64,000 nucleotides of DNA from Certhia americana (GCA_018697195.1 CM031879.1:34052228-34116227), one strand, 5' to 3'; positions 1 through 14,000 are shown, counted from the first letter of the stretch. Notes: generated by a model not told the origin, from the letters alone. Made by a program: numbers and translations.

Positions 1-1
1 G

Positions 2-166
<165 letters not shown>

Positions 167-2624
167 TAGTAAACTTTTAATCTTAGCAAAATAATAGTTG
201 GATATAAATATATTGACTTTCAAATAACAGTTAAAATTCTCAAGATAAAAAGCTTGTATTTAAAATACGGTATTGACCTAAAAGCTTTGTTTGAAATATC
301 AGCTGGCACTTGAAGCATGAAATGGACTTGTAAGGCCCAAAGTACCAAAGCAACTATAAACTAAAAAACTGATTTCTGTTTGAATTTTCATTTCTTGTCA
401 AAAGAGGCTCAAGGGTTCTAACAGGTAAGAGTGCCTTGGGCTCTAAAGGCTTTGTTTGGATGAGGAGCACGTATTTTTAGTACCCACAAAAAAGTGTTAG
501 AAATCAGCCATGATTCTTCTCTAAGTAATCAAGTGTACTTGAGTGGATTCATTATTTATATTAAAAGAACAACATTCATTAAGGCCCTGATTCAGTAGAT
601 TAATCATATTTGAAATTAAGGAATGCATATAAACTCACATTGAACTTGCCCGTGTGATAACATGTAGAACCCTATTCTTTTAAAGGTGAAAGTGTTTAAC
701 CATGCATGGTGTGGGTGTGAGCAGTTGAAGTGGATAACTTATGCCAAGAAAACATGGGGAACGGGCAAAAGATATTTTGTCACAGCTGCAGTATCTTGGG
801 ACATAATACACCTCTCTGTTAGCAAGATGGGAGGGAAGGATAAAGAGAGGGAGGAATACTATCTTCAGAGACCCAAATGAACTCTTTGTGGCTTTGCAAG
901 GAAACGTTTGGATTTCGAAAGCATATACAGAAGAGTATTGAAAACTATTTTGCAATATATCCATTGTTATTTGAGTTTAAACATCTTCCCACCCTCCTAG
1001 GCTGGCTTTCAGTGAGCTATCTGACAGATTAACAGAAGTATCTCAGTCCCTTTTTGTCATTTGTTTTACCTATAACTGTGAAAATTTGTGATGGAGCTCA
1101 TTAGTAAAACTGATATACTTCCAGTAGTAAAAAAATGTTGAAGAAAAGTGCCTTCTCCAGTGTTTTTCTTAAATTGCATTAGAGTTGCTCTCAGTTCTGT
1201 GCATGCTTCAGCCACGGAAGTATTCTGTGTCTGTCTGGCAATATTTTATACTCTCAGTGCAAAGATGGTTGAATGAAAAGAGATGAAGATGTTCCACTTG
1301 TTTTCCTTTGCCTCAGCAATGTTCAGTGATAAGCCCCAAACTCTGCAGGATTCTGTAAAGAATCAGGCCTTTTATTTAAACTAACAGTAAGGGTTGCTAG
1401 GTGATGACCCTGAAAATACCTACCATATAATTTACAAAATCTAAAGGCATAAAAAAGGGGAAATGAATAGTGAAGAACATAATAAATCTTCTACCATCAA
1501 TGTCATAAACAAATGCATTATTCTTGTCAAGTCTGCATATTTGGTACCACACACTTATGACCCCACATCTGTGTTCTTTGCTCAGCAGTAAACTCAGAGT
1601 ATAAATGCACAGAATAATCCTTTTGAAAAGCAGCACTAAAAGGTAAATAATCTGCACATTAATGGACTATATTGATCTGCTACAGTGTTATGGCCAGATA
1701 TATATCATAATAATTTTTGCCATAAGTCAATAATATTATATACTTTTCTATTACACAACATATATATTTTGTAGATATGATGCCATAAGGGACTGCTAGT
1801 TCATCTGATTTGACCTCTTGTGTATCATAAGATACTAAATTTCACCAGATCTTGCATATACTGAACTTAAGATAGAAATTCCAGTTACTGAGAAACTAAG
1901 CACTTGTGTGCTGTGGGAACAGAACAACACCATACCACATGTAGACATAATCTCCATAAAGGGACTGATCAGGTGAAAAATATTCAAAAAGTCTGTGGAA
2001 GTGTGCTCCAGGGTAGAAAAGAAGGTAAAAGTTAAGGAAAATAAATGCAAAAACCTACTAAGTTCTCTGATAAAATGGCTATGGGAGAAGCCATTTCTAG
2101 ACCACAATCCTGGCATGAATGTGCTTCTTGTCAGCAAGACATTATCAGGGAGGTTCTTAGGAAGGAGAATGTCTGGGCACTCATGGCTTTGGTGCACAGC
2201 CTTGCATCAAGCCGTTGTCACTCTCTACTCTTTCCTGGGAAAGCAATCTCCCTCCTAGCACCTACTGGGAGGGCAAATTTCTTCTTTGGCCTGAAGGAAG
2301 GTCGTGCTGATAGACTGTTGTTGAGATCCTGATTGTAACAGAAATCCTTATTAATGGCAGCAATTGCTCTGAAAATGATGAGAACAATGCTGGCTGTTTC
2401 AGTGGAGAGAGGGGATGAATAGGAGACTCGGATTGCATGGCCATGACATGTCCCCTTCATGTGTGCAACACCCACACATCTCATAGGTGTCAGAGGGAAG
2501 ATGTCCTTTCAGAAATAACTTCTGCCATACCAGGGATGGCTGTGGCCTGTAGAATTCAAATACTGAACCTATCTCTGCAACTAGGAAGGCAGATCTTGAA
2601 ATGTTGTTTTGCTACCTTGACTTT

Positions 2625-3490
2625 AGAGTAATGGAATAGTTTAGGTTGGAAGGGTTCTCTAAGATGATCAAGTCCAATTGTTAACCCATCACTGCCAAAT
2701 ATGCCACTAGGTCATGTCCTCAAGTGTCATATCCACACATCATTTAAATACCCCCCCAGATGGTAATCACTTTCCTGGGTAGCCTACCCCAATGTTTGGC
2801 AACCATTTCAGTGAAGAATTTTTTCCTAATATCCAATCTAAACCTCCCCTGGCACAATTTGAAACCACTTCCACTTCTCTTGTCAGTTGGGAAACAGACC
2901 AAGCCCCACCTGGCTACAATCTCCTTGTAGGTAATTGTAGCGAGTGAAAAGGTCTCCCCTGAGTTCCCCTTTCTCCAGGCTAAACAAACACAGTTCCCAC
3001 AGCTGCTCCTCATTATAGTGCTCCAGACCCTTCCCCAGCTTCATTGCCCTTCTCTGGACACCCTCCAGCACCTCAAAGTCTTTCTTTTAGTGAGAGGCCC
3101 AAAACTGGACAAGGACTTCAGGTATGGCCTCACCAGTGCTGAGGGATAATCACTGCCCTGGTCCTGCTGGCCACACTATTGCTGATACAGACCAGGATGC
3201 CCTTGGCCTTCCTGACCACTGCTGGCTCCTGGTCAGCTGCTATTGACTGCCACCTCGGGTCCTTTTCTGATGTGCCACTTTCCAGCCACTCTTCCTCCAG
3301 CCTGTAGCACTGCTTGGGGTTGATGGCACCCAAGTGCAGAACCTGGCACTTGAACTTGTTGAACCTCAACAACTGGCCTTAGTCCATCGATCCATCCTGT
3401 CCAGATTGCTCTGCAGAGCTTTCCAGTTCTGCATCAGAACAATGCTCCTGCCCAAATTGGTGTTCTCTGCAAATTTACTGAGGGTGTCTT
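2625..3490 (-). mobile_element. CR1 LINE, 3' portion, antisense to TPH2, degenerate
   Basis: The minus strand encodes broken pieces of the C-terminal end of a CR1 reverse transcriptase. They include a MLRFNKFKCQVLHLG-like block (3330-3372), a C-I-S-N-S-V-A-S-R-T-R-A-V-I-I block near 3140-3190, and [18 protein letters not shown] (3017-3071) followed by [18 protein letters not shown]. Further down is FRLDIRKKFFTEMVAKHWGRLP near 2770-2830. The 3' end near 2630 on the plus strand (ggaatagtttaggttggaag) is the reverse complement of the usual avian CR1 terminus. Frameshifts and stops break the reading frame, so it is a dead 5'-truncated copy of about 865 bp inside the TPH2 intron. Confidence 0.9.
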
Positions 3491-6400
3491 GAGACTGCAC
3501 AGGCATTTCTTATTAATATGCTTTTGCAAACAAGAGGAAAAGCCTTTCTCCAGCTTCCGTCCCATCAGCTCTCTTTGAAATGCAGTGGTATGCACAGGAA
3601 ATAAAATAGTGGCAAATTTTCTGTATAATTTGTATAAATTTCTAGAATTACATGAGCCTATTTGAAGGCTAGAATTGGCGAACAGTATTTGGGCTGTTTG
3701 AAGGAGTGAATGGCTTGTTCAATCATTCCTGTTTCTGTACTACACTGTTCTATTTCACAAATTTGGTCAACAGCTCTAGTAACAAATAACTGTAAAAGCT
3801 AGAGAAATGTGTGCACCAGCCTTTCAATATAGGATTCCCTTGAAATCTTTTTCCCCACTCAGTATTTATACCTAAAATTTCAGATAATGAAAAATGCATC
3901 TCCTTATGTGCATGCTATGAAAGCTTCAAGTAAAAAAAAATGCAAAAGCACAACAAAATAAGGAGAAAGAGAAGATTAAAAATGAAGCCTGGGGGGAATC
4001 GAATGATACAGTAAGTAGTTATAAAATGTTCTGCCTAATATAGTCAGGTTAACTCTAGCTAACACTATTACACAGTATGTATTTGGGGCTTAGAGATAAG
4101 GCAGAAATAATGTACATTTCAATTATTAAAACTGTTTCTAAAAAGCAGTTCAAATGTCTTCGGAAACTGTAATCCATTTAATTTGTGTGTTGTTCTCTTG
4201 AACTCTTCATTAAAGGAGTCTCCTATCTACTTCATTTGGCTGTAGATCAAGTCATACATCCCTATTGTATGTGTCTGTATTGAACAGAGAAGTAGACTTA
4301 AAATCTCTCTACATAATTTTTTAAAGTCAAATACAGTATCCAATTGTGTTGTTTTGTTTTAATGATAATTTAAGAAGTGCCAGCATTAGACTTTATAATC
4401 AAAAAGATTCAAATGCAAATTTTGGCTCTGTTTTCTGAAGAGGATGAAGAAAACAACTCCTGGATCCCAGATGCTCATTTTAAGAATCTTTAAATAGAGA
4501 AATTTTCCATATTCTTCTAGACAATATGTAAAGTTACACTGTTGAACAAAATTTTTTGGTAGTATCAGGACACAGATTTGCAACTTATTTTGTAGATAAG
4601 CAGGAAAACATTTAAGAGCAGGTTTTTCAAGACTCTGTGTACTCCTGCTGGGAAAACAAGGCAATAAAATCAGTACTGGCATACACACAACTTCTCACCT
4701 GTGTTCCTATTCTGCCCTCCAGTACTTCTCAGACAGTGCAGTATTTATAATTCATCTCAAGTTTTCCCCTTGCTAGCTGAAGATTTTACTTTTTGGGTTT
4801 TGTTTCATTTATTTTCTTTCTCAAAACTGAAGAGCTCTGAGTTGTATTATTGCAATCCATTTTTATACTCAAAGGAGGAATTACAAGACCAAACTCTTTT
4901 TTCATGTGTCAGTAATAGTGGTCACTTAGGAAATGATTCACAGTTGTGCAGTGTAAATGCCTGGTGCCATCTGACATACCCTAGTATTTCTGACCAGCTG
5001 CCATGCAGAAACGTGTAGAAGTCTTCTTTAGATCCTGTGCTTTATCTTCCATTCTCTGTACAATGCATCAGACAGCCTAGGCCTTAGAGACCTGTGGTTA
5101 GGTACCTCAATCACTCTTTTAACTTTTCATCTGGCAGGGAGTGGAGGCATTTATTTATTGTTACACTCATTTTCAGTATGAATGGCCGTCTAATTCTTAA
5201 GCTGTCTGATACTGCTGCTTTTCCTGAGAATCCATGATGATTAATTTAAAAGTTTCACTCCAAATTCATGTTTCTTGAACTGAAGAAGACTCACCAATAG
5301 TTTTATTAGCATTACCAATACAGTCTGTATGAATGGGCCATTAGAGACAGTTATCACAGATCCACAAGATGGTGAGATGCCCTATTTTACCAAAAGCTAT
5401 TTTCCATATGAGTGTTAGCCCTCATATCTCATTGGAGGTGCATAACATAGATATTTCTCATGGAGAAATACATATTAGGTACTTACACATTTGAGTTCAC
5501 TAAAGAACTAAATGTCCAACAAAACCATAAGTGAATAACAAGTTTTTAAAAAATACAGGCCTGAATTTCTGGACTTACCAGACCATTTTTATTTTTGTTG
5601 AGATTGTGTACTTCATAATATTGAGAGTGCCAGGGACCAGCATTTTACAGCACTGTAAAGTTTCTGATAAATGCTCTGGTCAGCTTTGAGTCAGTGTCTT
5701 GACCATTCTAGTTCACACTAGATAGTTTATGGTCTCTCTGAAGGTTTATCTGCAGGCTCAGTTCAGTTGCTGAACTCTGGCATTGCTGGTGTCAGCATAT
5801 CGACTCAATAGCAGATGTTACAGATGCCAGGCTGTGGAATTTGAGAACACCATCAGTCTTACAGAAATGGAAACATTGCTTTGGTAGCCATGACAATTCC
5901 TACTTGATTTAAGAGCCAGAAGAACTTATCCTGGAAGAGAGACAGGTATCTTGGGTGGGAATTCACCAGAAATTACACCTTTTGTTTCCTAACTGCAATC
6001 CTAAGAAAAACTGATCTTTTGAAGGCATATCTTGGTTTCCAGGGTGCACGTGTGCTGCTGTCTTCATGTTCTACCCTCTGCAGAGTTGCTTTGTGGAGCA
6101 AATTCTTTAAATTCTCTCCTTTTATAAAATTAGTGCTCAGTGAATAGAGCAGTTGTTCACAATGTAGGAGCCACAGGCTGGATCCCTTCTCAGTGCTGAT
6201 AACTTCAGTCCCAAGGACCAGGCCTGGCCCATCAGAGGCCACTAGCAAGTAGAGAAGCTAACAGTGTCACCCTTTCTGTTAAATCTTTCACAACACAGGA
6301 AAGAATCCATGAGCCAGCAGTAGTCAGTTCCTGCAAAATCATGGCCTGTACCGTGTGCTTGATTATAATAGATTCCACAGCAAGGAACCAACCTCACTCA

Positions 6401-8005
6401 GTCCACTCAGAATTTTGAAACTTTGTGCTTTAGACATTTGAGGCATCAAGTCTCACCTGGAAGTACAAACACATCTTAAGAGGAGACTTTTATCTATAGT
6501 TACCTTCCCAGGGAATCTATTATAATTCCAAGTGAAAAAAAGACAAATTTATTTTGATAGAAGGAGGTAAATGCCTTAATTTATAAACATTCAATCCCAC
6601 TATGGTTCTGCAAAGAGAAAGTGACAACAGGGATACAAGCAGGGCCCTAATAAGGTGAGCCTGTTCCTGCAGTCCATTTAGAAGATGATGGCTGGGAGAA
6701 CATTTTTTATTTGTTTTCAAACCTGTTTGATGGCTGGCTAGAAACAGCAAACCTTGTGAGAAAGAAAAGATACATGTACTAAAGAAAGTTAATTCCCTGA
6801 CATTTTAAGATTCCATTAATTTTTCATGTATTTATTTTTGGAGAGAGAGGAGGTGGGAGGAAAAGGCTCTTGTTCCAGTTTCTTGTCCTGTTATTTGGAG
6901 ACTTAAGAGTGAGAGCTAGTATGATATTTTCAGAGCCTTTCACAGGGATTTAGGAATGAGCATAAGCAAGAACAAGGATAAAATTTGTGGTGAATACCTT
7001 AAGGTTAATACTTTACTCGACTATAAAGAATGTCCATGTAGATAGAAAGTAAAAAAATCAGAGGCACCTTCAGACCTCAGGGATCTGTTTCCTCCCTGTC
7101 AGTTCTTTATGCTTTTCATACACATCTTCTCTCTATATAGATATCAGGGGACTAAAGAAGGTTGAAAGGTGACCTAAATATGCTTTTTTTCCTCACCTTA
7201 TAGTTCTGTAATAGAGCACTGAGTGAAAATATGTGTGCTCTAGAAGATAGGGTAGATCCAAAAGCCACCACAAGTATTCAAGTTGAAAGGGAAGCTAGAA
7301 AACATTGTCCTGGAAAATGTCTCAGGACCTGATTTTCAGTTCTGAACTTCTCTTTTCTAGTGACCTGTGCAAGTCATATAAAGAGAAAGGCTGATCAGAA
7401 ATCTCTGCTCTGTGTAGCAGCATTTGCCTTATCTGCCTGAAGTCTCTTCTGTACATATCTATACCTGTTGAATTTTTTTTTCTTTGCGGTACTATGCATG
7501 AAGCATTATTGCTCAGGTTTTGGGGCAGAAGATTAATGTATTTCATTGACTTGCAATACATTGCCATTATTTAATGGGTTTTCAAATATGTTGTTTCACT
7601 TTCACTGTCAGGAAAGTACTATATGATTTTGACCTGAAAATGTAAATTACAGATTACATGAACAGTTTAGTCAGACTCAATTTACCCACCAAGATGAAGA
7701 TGAATTCTGCTAGTTAAATGAGATTTTGGGGACATACATGTTTGTAATTGTATAGATAATTTTTCAAGAATGGTTATTTGATGATTTTCCTTTTTCCATC
7801 TGAACATTTATGTCAATATGTGATCATGGCAGGTGCATTTCTAATATCCTCTTTATTATTTTATAATTATTAGGTAAAAAAATCTCCCATAGTAAAAGCT
7901 TTTTAAATAAGAAATTCTGTTCACTGATCAAACTGAAAAAACATTGTATGGAAAACAAGACAGGCTACCAATTAGTGGAAAACATTCAGGATAGCGCTAT
8001 AAAAG

Positions 8006-8021
8006 ATATATATATATATAT
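8006..8021. repeat. (AT)8 microsatellite in TPH2 intron
   Basis: A pure alternating AT run of 16 bp lies about 70 bp upstream of the penultimate exon. Confidence 0.9.
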
Positions 8022-8089
8022 GAACAGCTGATGTAGATACACAGCAGCATCAAAATCCAGTTTAATAGATCCTGTGGTGTATTTTTCAG

Positions 8090-8223
8090 CATGCTCTCTC
8101 TGACAAGGCCAATGTGAAAACATTTGATCCAAAGACAACCTGTTTGCAAGAATGCCTTATCACTACTTTCCAGGAAGTTTACTTTGTTTCAGAGAGTTTT
8201 GAAGAGGCCAAAGAAAAGATGAG
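8090..8223 (+). CDS. TPH2: TPH2 penultimate coding exon (exon 10 equivalent)
   Basis: This 134-nt exon encodes 44 full codons plus two bases of a split arginine codon. It starts [10 protein letters not shown] and ends EEAKEKM plus AG. The acceptor is ...atttttcag (AG at 8088-8089) and the donor is gtaaat from 8224. The segment contains the family signature around VYFVSESF at the end of the catalytic domain. The stretch [13 protein letters not shown] is TPH-specific and differs from phenylalanine and tyrosine hydroxylases. Compared with the human TPH2 protein as remembered, only a few positions differ (for example Asn in KANVK and Val in QEVYF), so the exon is under strong constraint. It joins the previous exon in phase 0 and the next in phase 2 with no frameshift. 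Confidence 0.97.
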
Positions 8224-8499
<276 letters not shown>

Positions 8500-8770
8500 T
8501 ATGTTTGGCACTGTGATTTGCTGTCAGTTGCTCTTTCTGTAGCCAGTTACATCACAGGAGATGGCTAATTTATCTGAGCCATCAGTTTTCCATTTACAGC
8601 TTGGCCTGTGGCTTGCATCATTGTGTAGCTCTGTCTAACTGTAATGTGCAGACAAACCAAGGCAATGCTAATTTGTAAATGAAACATGGAATGTGGCAGT
8701 ATATAATCATCAATTCTTGAGCACAATGTCATGTACAAGTGTACCATTAAAAACTTTCCTGGCAATGGTT
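8500..8770 (+). other. TPH2: Probable start of TPH2 3' UTR; end uncertain
   Basis: Sequence after the TPH2 stop has no further coding similarity and should be 3' UTR. The first plausible polyadenylation hexamer is ATTAAA at 8746-8751, followed by a weakly GT-rich stretch (tggtttggtttcc). No AATAAA occurs on this strand until 10409-10414. A longer UTR is therefore possible; the end given is a guess. Confidence 0.35.
8746..8751 (+). terminator. Candidate TPH2 polyadenylation signal (ATTAAA)
   Basis: ATTAAA is the commonest variant hexamer and lies 247 bp after the stop. There is no transcript evidence, and an alternative AATAAA is at 10409-10414. Confidence 0.25.
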
Positions 8771-10428
8771 TGGTTTCCATAAAATGATTCACTTCAATGT
8801 TAAAGAAATGGCGTTGCTGATTTCATTAGGTCTGAGTTTATTTCTTCATTATCCCTTCCCTTCCTTTTTCTGGATAAGAATCTATAAAGAAATTGTTTGC
8901 AACATTTAAATTTTCTTTGTAAGAAAATATTATTTTTTTCTCTAGTGGAAAAGACACTGTTTTGTCCATATATCTGTTACAGAACTTAAGTGTCTCATTT
9001 AACTGAACAATACAATTTATATACCAGTAGGTTTCAGAGATCAGGAAGGATATGTATTCGTACTAAAAGGTTTGTGAAGATTACACATTATGAGAACCCA
9101 TAACTGACAAATGTCCAATGTGGTTGAGCAATTGCAACACAGTAAGAAAAAGAACCCTCTGACAGTTCATGTAGAAAAGGTAGTTGTATTTCACATGTGA
9201 CAATCCTGAGTGTGCTTCCTCTGAGATGCTATCTGGAAATAAGAGAGGAAGCACTTGTATTAATTTCATTGTTACATGAGAATCCAAAGTCCTTCTACAT
9301 CCTTGTATGTCTTCTGCATTCCCCTGTGTCTTGAACTTACTTCTCTTGTGTTCCAGGCATAGTTTGCTTTTCCTCACTATTCCACATTTAGCCTTGACTT
9401 GGCCCTGCTTGAATGGGTCTACACTGTGCCATTATCAGAACATATAAAAGGGTGAATATGGAAGTTGTTATTTAATTATAGCTGAGATGATTTTCAGTTA
9501 TGAGAATATTTGTAGAGTGATTAAATCATAGAAACACTCAAGCTGCCTTGCTTGTATCAGGTGGATGCAGGTAATGCCTGAATTAAACTCTAAGCTGGCA
9601 AACTCTGACAGAAGTACAAGCTCTCTCTGGGGAGCACTGTGCAGAAATATTTGAGCTGGCTTTTATCTGGAAGTAATAATTATACATGTCTTTCCTTTAT
9701 CTGGGTTATTCTATTCTCCTATTAGCCAAGATAATGGAGAGTGGACTGTATTGTGTGGACCCTTCTTAATGGAAACCACATGGCTTATACAGGTCATGTC
9801 AATAAGGGTGAAAGTGTCACAGCTTGTCTACATATATGGAAAATAAGTACCTTTGAGGCTGCTCTCCCAGCTGAAAGAGTCGTGCAGAGACTCTTAAGTA
9901 ATGTAGCAATTTCAGCATTAAAAAGGCACCACTTGATAGTGCCAGTGTATCCTTAAATAAGAGGCAATCTATAAGGATAATTTTCACAGGGATATCTGCC
10001 ACCTCCTCAAAGATAACTGTGAGATAACAGAAGAGGCTTTTTTCTGTGGATAGTCTGTGCTGCATTCTAATGCTGCTGTTAATAGGGTGTGGAGAAATCT
10101 AGTTTTAGGTTCAACTGTGACTGCCATTGGTACAAATGAAGAGCTGTTGAGTTATCCCGTGGGGAATCAGCATGCTGGAGGAGTTTTTAACCTCCCAACA
10201 TTAGTGCTGACTGTTAGCTAGCACTTACCACAGAGGAATTGCTGGCAACCTTAGCAGGAAAGTTTCTCCCTCTTTCTTTCCGTGGCATCTGATGAACCCT
10301 TTGTAGCCCTTTCTGGGGAAAATGGACTGTAGTGAGATTTGCTTTAACCAGTCTGAAAAAATCATTGTGCAAAAAATAGTAGCTCTTACTTGGTTCAAGA
10401 ACGGGCCAAATAAAACAATAAGTTATAA

Positions 10429-10456
10429 ATTTTACTTAAGGTTGCTTAAGTAAAAT
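10429..10456. repeat. Perfect inverted repeat, 12-bp arms, 4-nt loop
   Basis: The left arm ATTTTACTTAAG (10429-10440) and right arm CTTAAGTAAAAT (10445-10456) are exact reverse complements separated by gttg. It lies 15 bp after an AATAAA hexamer at 10409-10414. Confidence 0.95.
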
Positions 10457-10948
10457 AAAGTCACAATAAGCAACAAAAATTCAAAGCTTTCAAAGTTACC
10501 AAGGCTTTCCCTTGAATCAGAATTATGCAGGAAAACTTTAAATACTTATAATATTTGGATTCGTACTTGACTTTTCTGAATAGCCTAAAATAAGAATTCC
10601 ATAGCAGTAAAACAATAGAAGCATATCTTTGTTTTGTTTTGTGCTGTTAGCAAGTAAATCTCATTATGGATTAGGGAGAAACCCTTGAAATCCAATAGTC
10701 ATTCTAGGGCTAATGATGACAAGGAAACTGTCTACAGTGAAGATATAATGTCAATGACACAGAACATTGTCAAAGGATAATGGGCTCCTGCTGCTAGATA
10801 TATGCTTAATCCAATGATTTGATTTCTATTATACAACATGATTAAAAATAAATTAACTGTAATGGGCTAAGGAATAATAGTGATTTAGAGAGACAATCAT
10901 TCATTGTTCTTACATAGCAAAGCTGCTGTCTTACAGGCTGCAGAGCAA

Positions 10949-11053
10949 ACTGGCTTTGGGCTTCAGCCAGTCAGGAGCCAGGACAGGAAAGGAATGCTTT
11001 AAAAAGTGCACTGTTGCACTTTTATGAATCACATAGTTTCAGCTTAGCTGAAA
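10949..11053. repeat. Cluster of three short perfect inverted repeats
   Basis: There are three stem-loops: ACTGGCT/AGCCAGT at 10949-10971 with a 9-nt loop, AAAAGTGCA/TGCACTTTT at 11002-11023 with loop ctgt, and TTTCAGCT/AGCTGAAA at 11037-11053 with a single central base. All arms are exact. Confidence 0.9.
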
Positions 11054-11895
11054 TTCTTCTCTGTGGTTTTTATTAGCAAATTAAGATCAGCCATGCAGCA
11101 ATCTCCTTGGATGACAAGCTCATTTAGGCATAATGAGGGAATTATTGACAGTTATCAAATTACACTAACGTTTTATTTTGAATAGGCCATATTTATACAT
11201 GGTACTTGTTTAGCTTTAGTGAGCTGGACTCTGGAAATTGGACTTCTGGCTTAGATTCATTTATTTCCTGTGTAATTCTGAACTGATGCTTTATGGGTCT
11301 GAGATATATGCACTTGCTTTGCCTGCACAGAGTAAATGGGCCCAAGCTTAATGAATGTAAAGCATTGCAGTGTTTGCTACCATGCAAAGCCTAAAATGAA
11401 AAACAACACTCTGAGACATGGCAGCAAATACAAATACCAAGTTTCATTTTCAAACCAAGACATGGTTCATGCATTTCATTTAATTTCCTCGGTAGAGGGG
11501 GTGGAATGAGGAAGGTGTTAACATAATATATTGCATTTTCCCTCTCCACTCTTCTAGACCTGTTTGGAATCCTGTTTTAAGTTTGACCCTAAAATGCACT
11601 TTTGTGAAATAAGGTGTCTTTTCCTTTCCTCTTGTTAGGATATCCTAATGTGATGGAGAAAATTCCAGAAATTCACTTTCTGTAATATGTATTTACTGAT
11701 GCGCTATAATGGATTACGGAAAAAAGTTTCACGTCTTTGAAAGGACAGCCTGGCTCAGAGAGCTAGAGATGCTGGAGGCTTTCACCTACAGGCTGCTGGT
11801 ACAAATCCAGTCCAGTCAGCAGTTACTGAAAGCTATCACCAGCCAGCAGCAGCTTGGCTTCTGTGTGATGAACTGGGAGGCTGTGATTGCATAGT

Positions 11896-12125
11896 TTGGA
11901 GTAGAGGAGACTGAGGGGAGACGTGATAACCTTTTTCAAACACACAGAAATAGCTACAAAATGGAAGGAACAAGCTGCTCTCCAGCTTCAAGAACTAATG
12001 GACTTAAATTGCAGGAAAGGAGCATTAAGTTATATAACAGTGAAATGTGGGGGACAGATTTCCTGGGGAGACAGCAGAGCCTCCATAATTTTTGAAGAGA
12101 ACAGTTTAAGCTGCTGTCTCAGGAG
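11896..12125 (+). mobile_element. Old CR1-type LINE fragment, sense to TPH2, highly diverged
   Basis: The stretch reading gtagaggagactgagggg, then agacgtgataacc, matches the CR1 segment encoding ...LEEKRLRGDLI. About 100 bp later aatggacttaaattgcagga matches the NGLKL(Q/C)QGRFRLD block. Near 12058-12105, gatttcctggggagacagcag followed by cctccataatttttgaag resembles the block encoding NRLPREVV..PSLE.FK. Order and spacing agree with a CR1 3' coding end, but identity is low. Boundaries are approximate. Confidence 0.6.
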
Positions 12126-14000
12126 AGAGATGGGCACAGTCAGTCCCATTTTGAGTCCAGAGGAGAGGCCATACAATGTCTTGAAGTCCCATCCTGGAAA
12201 AGGCTTCAGACTGCTCATAAAAGCAGTAATGGTCAACAGCCACCACTGTGGAGCATTTATATGTCACCTGCACTTCTGCCTCTTTCAGTGTTGACCAGCC
12301 CTAAAGAGTGGTTCTTCATCTTTCTGTCTTTCCTTAGGGAATGAATAGCATCCATGGTCAGAGTGCAGCCCTACATGCCAAGTGTGGTGCTCTATTTCAA
12401 GTTCATCAGCCCTTTGGGAGAGCTCTGTATGTGACTCACCTGCTAGTTACAGCTGCCCAGAGGCAGAAACCAAGAGTGAGCAACCAGCATTTGCAGTTTT
12501 TTGCAAACAAGGTTTAAAGCTGCTCAGCTTCATAAGCAAAATGGAAATTTTTATTTCATTCTGTCTGTGCTTGTATTTTAGTTGTCACGAAGACTGTACT
12601 CCCTCGTACACTCTAGAGAACTTGGAGCTCTTCCAAGCTGCTGAACTTGAGTGCTCCAGCCAGACATCAGCCTTGTGTCTTGGTGAAACCTAGGCACAGA
12701 GCAGCTTTTTATCCCTAATTCCCATGAATTTTAAAGAAAATAAACCCACTGGTGTAGTCCAGAAGGGAATTTTGGTTTAGGCTCCTGCTGTAACTTCCCA
12801 GGGAACCTGGGGACTGCACCAGCTGTCTGGCCTAGTGTCATGTTAAGTGCTACGTAAGGATCAGTGCAGTGCTCTTCTACTCAGGAAATCAGCTTTCCCA
12901 ACCTGTAAACTTTTTTTCTTGTTTTATCAAAATAGTCTATGTCTTTTTAGAAATATGAGAAATATGACAGCTTCCCTTCTATTTCAGTGGGACCCATGAT
13001 CATATTTCCAAATCATTTGTGAAGGGAGTAATTCTGCTATATTTGTATAATGGCTATGCTCTGAGGTATCAGTCACTCCAGCTCTGGAGATGTTTCATGG
13101 ACAAATTCTTCCTTTCTCAGTGAAGAATTGGACAACAACGACAGATTCCTCTTATGGACTTCAAAGCATATTTGAGACAGGACTCTAAGAGAAAAGTTCT
13201 GGTTGTACTAGAAATTATTGGTCATTAAAAAATATATCCCAGGGAATAAGTTATTAGAATTGAGTACTCCCAAAGTCTGTACCAAAGGCTGTAGAGGTGT
13301 CCTTGGCATTTTTATTGGTAATTTCCTGCAACTTAAATGACCTTGAAGGCTCCTCAATTGAAATGCTCTTTGAGACCTCTGTTATATTTTGTATGTGGTC
13401 CTTGAGAAAAGGTAAGTAGACACACAAAAAAAAATCAGAATTTAGTAGTCTGTTCAAAACAGCTATATTTAGTTTAAAAAGGCCCTCCAACACCTTCAAG
13501 TAAGGTTCATATTTCTTTGCCAACAGCTGAGATGTTAAGGTAAGACTGAAAGTAAGTGCTGGCATCTACTTGGAATTTGGCTCAGAGGGGACTCTTCAGG
13601 TGGAGTAAGTGTAAAATGGGTTATACAGTCCCATACTCTAAGATGCAAGTGGGTATGTATATTCTGGTGGACTTTTTTTTTAATGTAGTCAGAAATCTCA
13701 AATGTCCGGAAAAAATAATGGAGAAGAAGCTGCTGTTGACACATTCCATCTTTGGAGGTAAAGAGTTGAGTTTGTGAAGCAGCAGGAGGTAGATCTCAGT
13801 CCATGTTAAACTGGCACAAGACCTGAAACACAGCCCAAATACGCCTACATCACTGGCTTCTGTGTGAGCTCCTGTGAGAATACAATCCTGATAACAGAGC
13901 AGCAATAAAGCACTCTAGAGCCAAAAAGCCCTGTTTTCCTACAGCAGAAAATGTGGGCGATTTGAGACCAGCATGGCACAAATAAAATCACTTTTATTTC

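Larger units (their letters stand above)
8771..11895. other. Intergenic sequence downstream of TPH2
   Basis: No coding similarity was seen; part of 8771-10400 may still be long 3' UTR. Notable content is a 12-bp-arm inverted repeat (10429-10456) and a cluster of smaller stem-loops (10949-11053), listed separately. The open frames at 9081-9377, 9741-9956 and 9817-10065 are short and unrecognised. Confidence 0.6.

Noticed and set aside
2744..3372. Minus-strand frames at 2744-3013, 2883-3071 and 3130-3372 as host genes
   Set aside because: They are frameshifted pieces of a CR1 reverse transcriptase.
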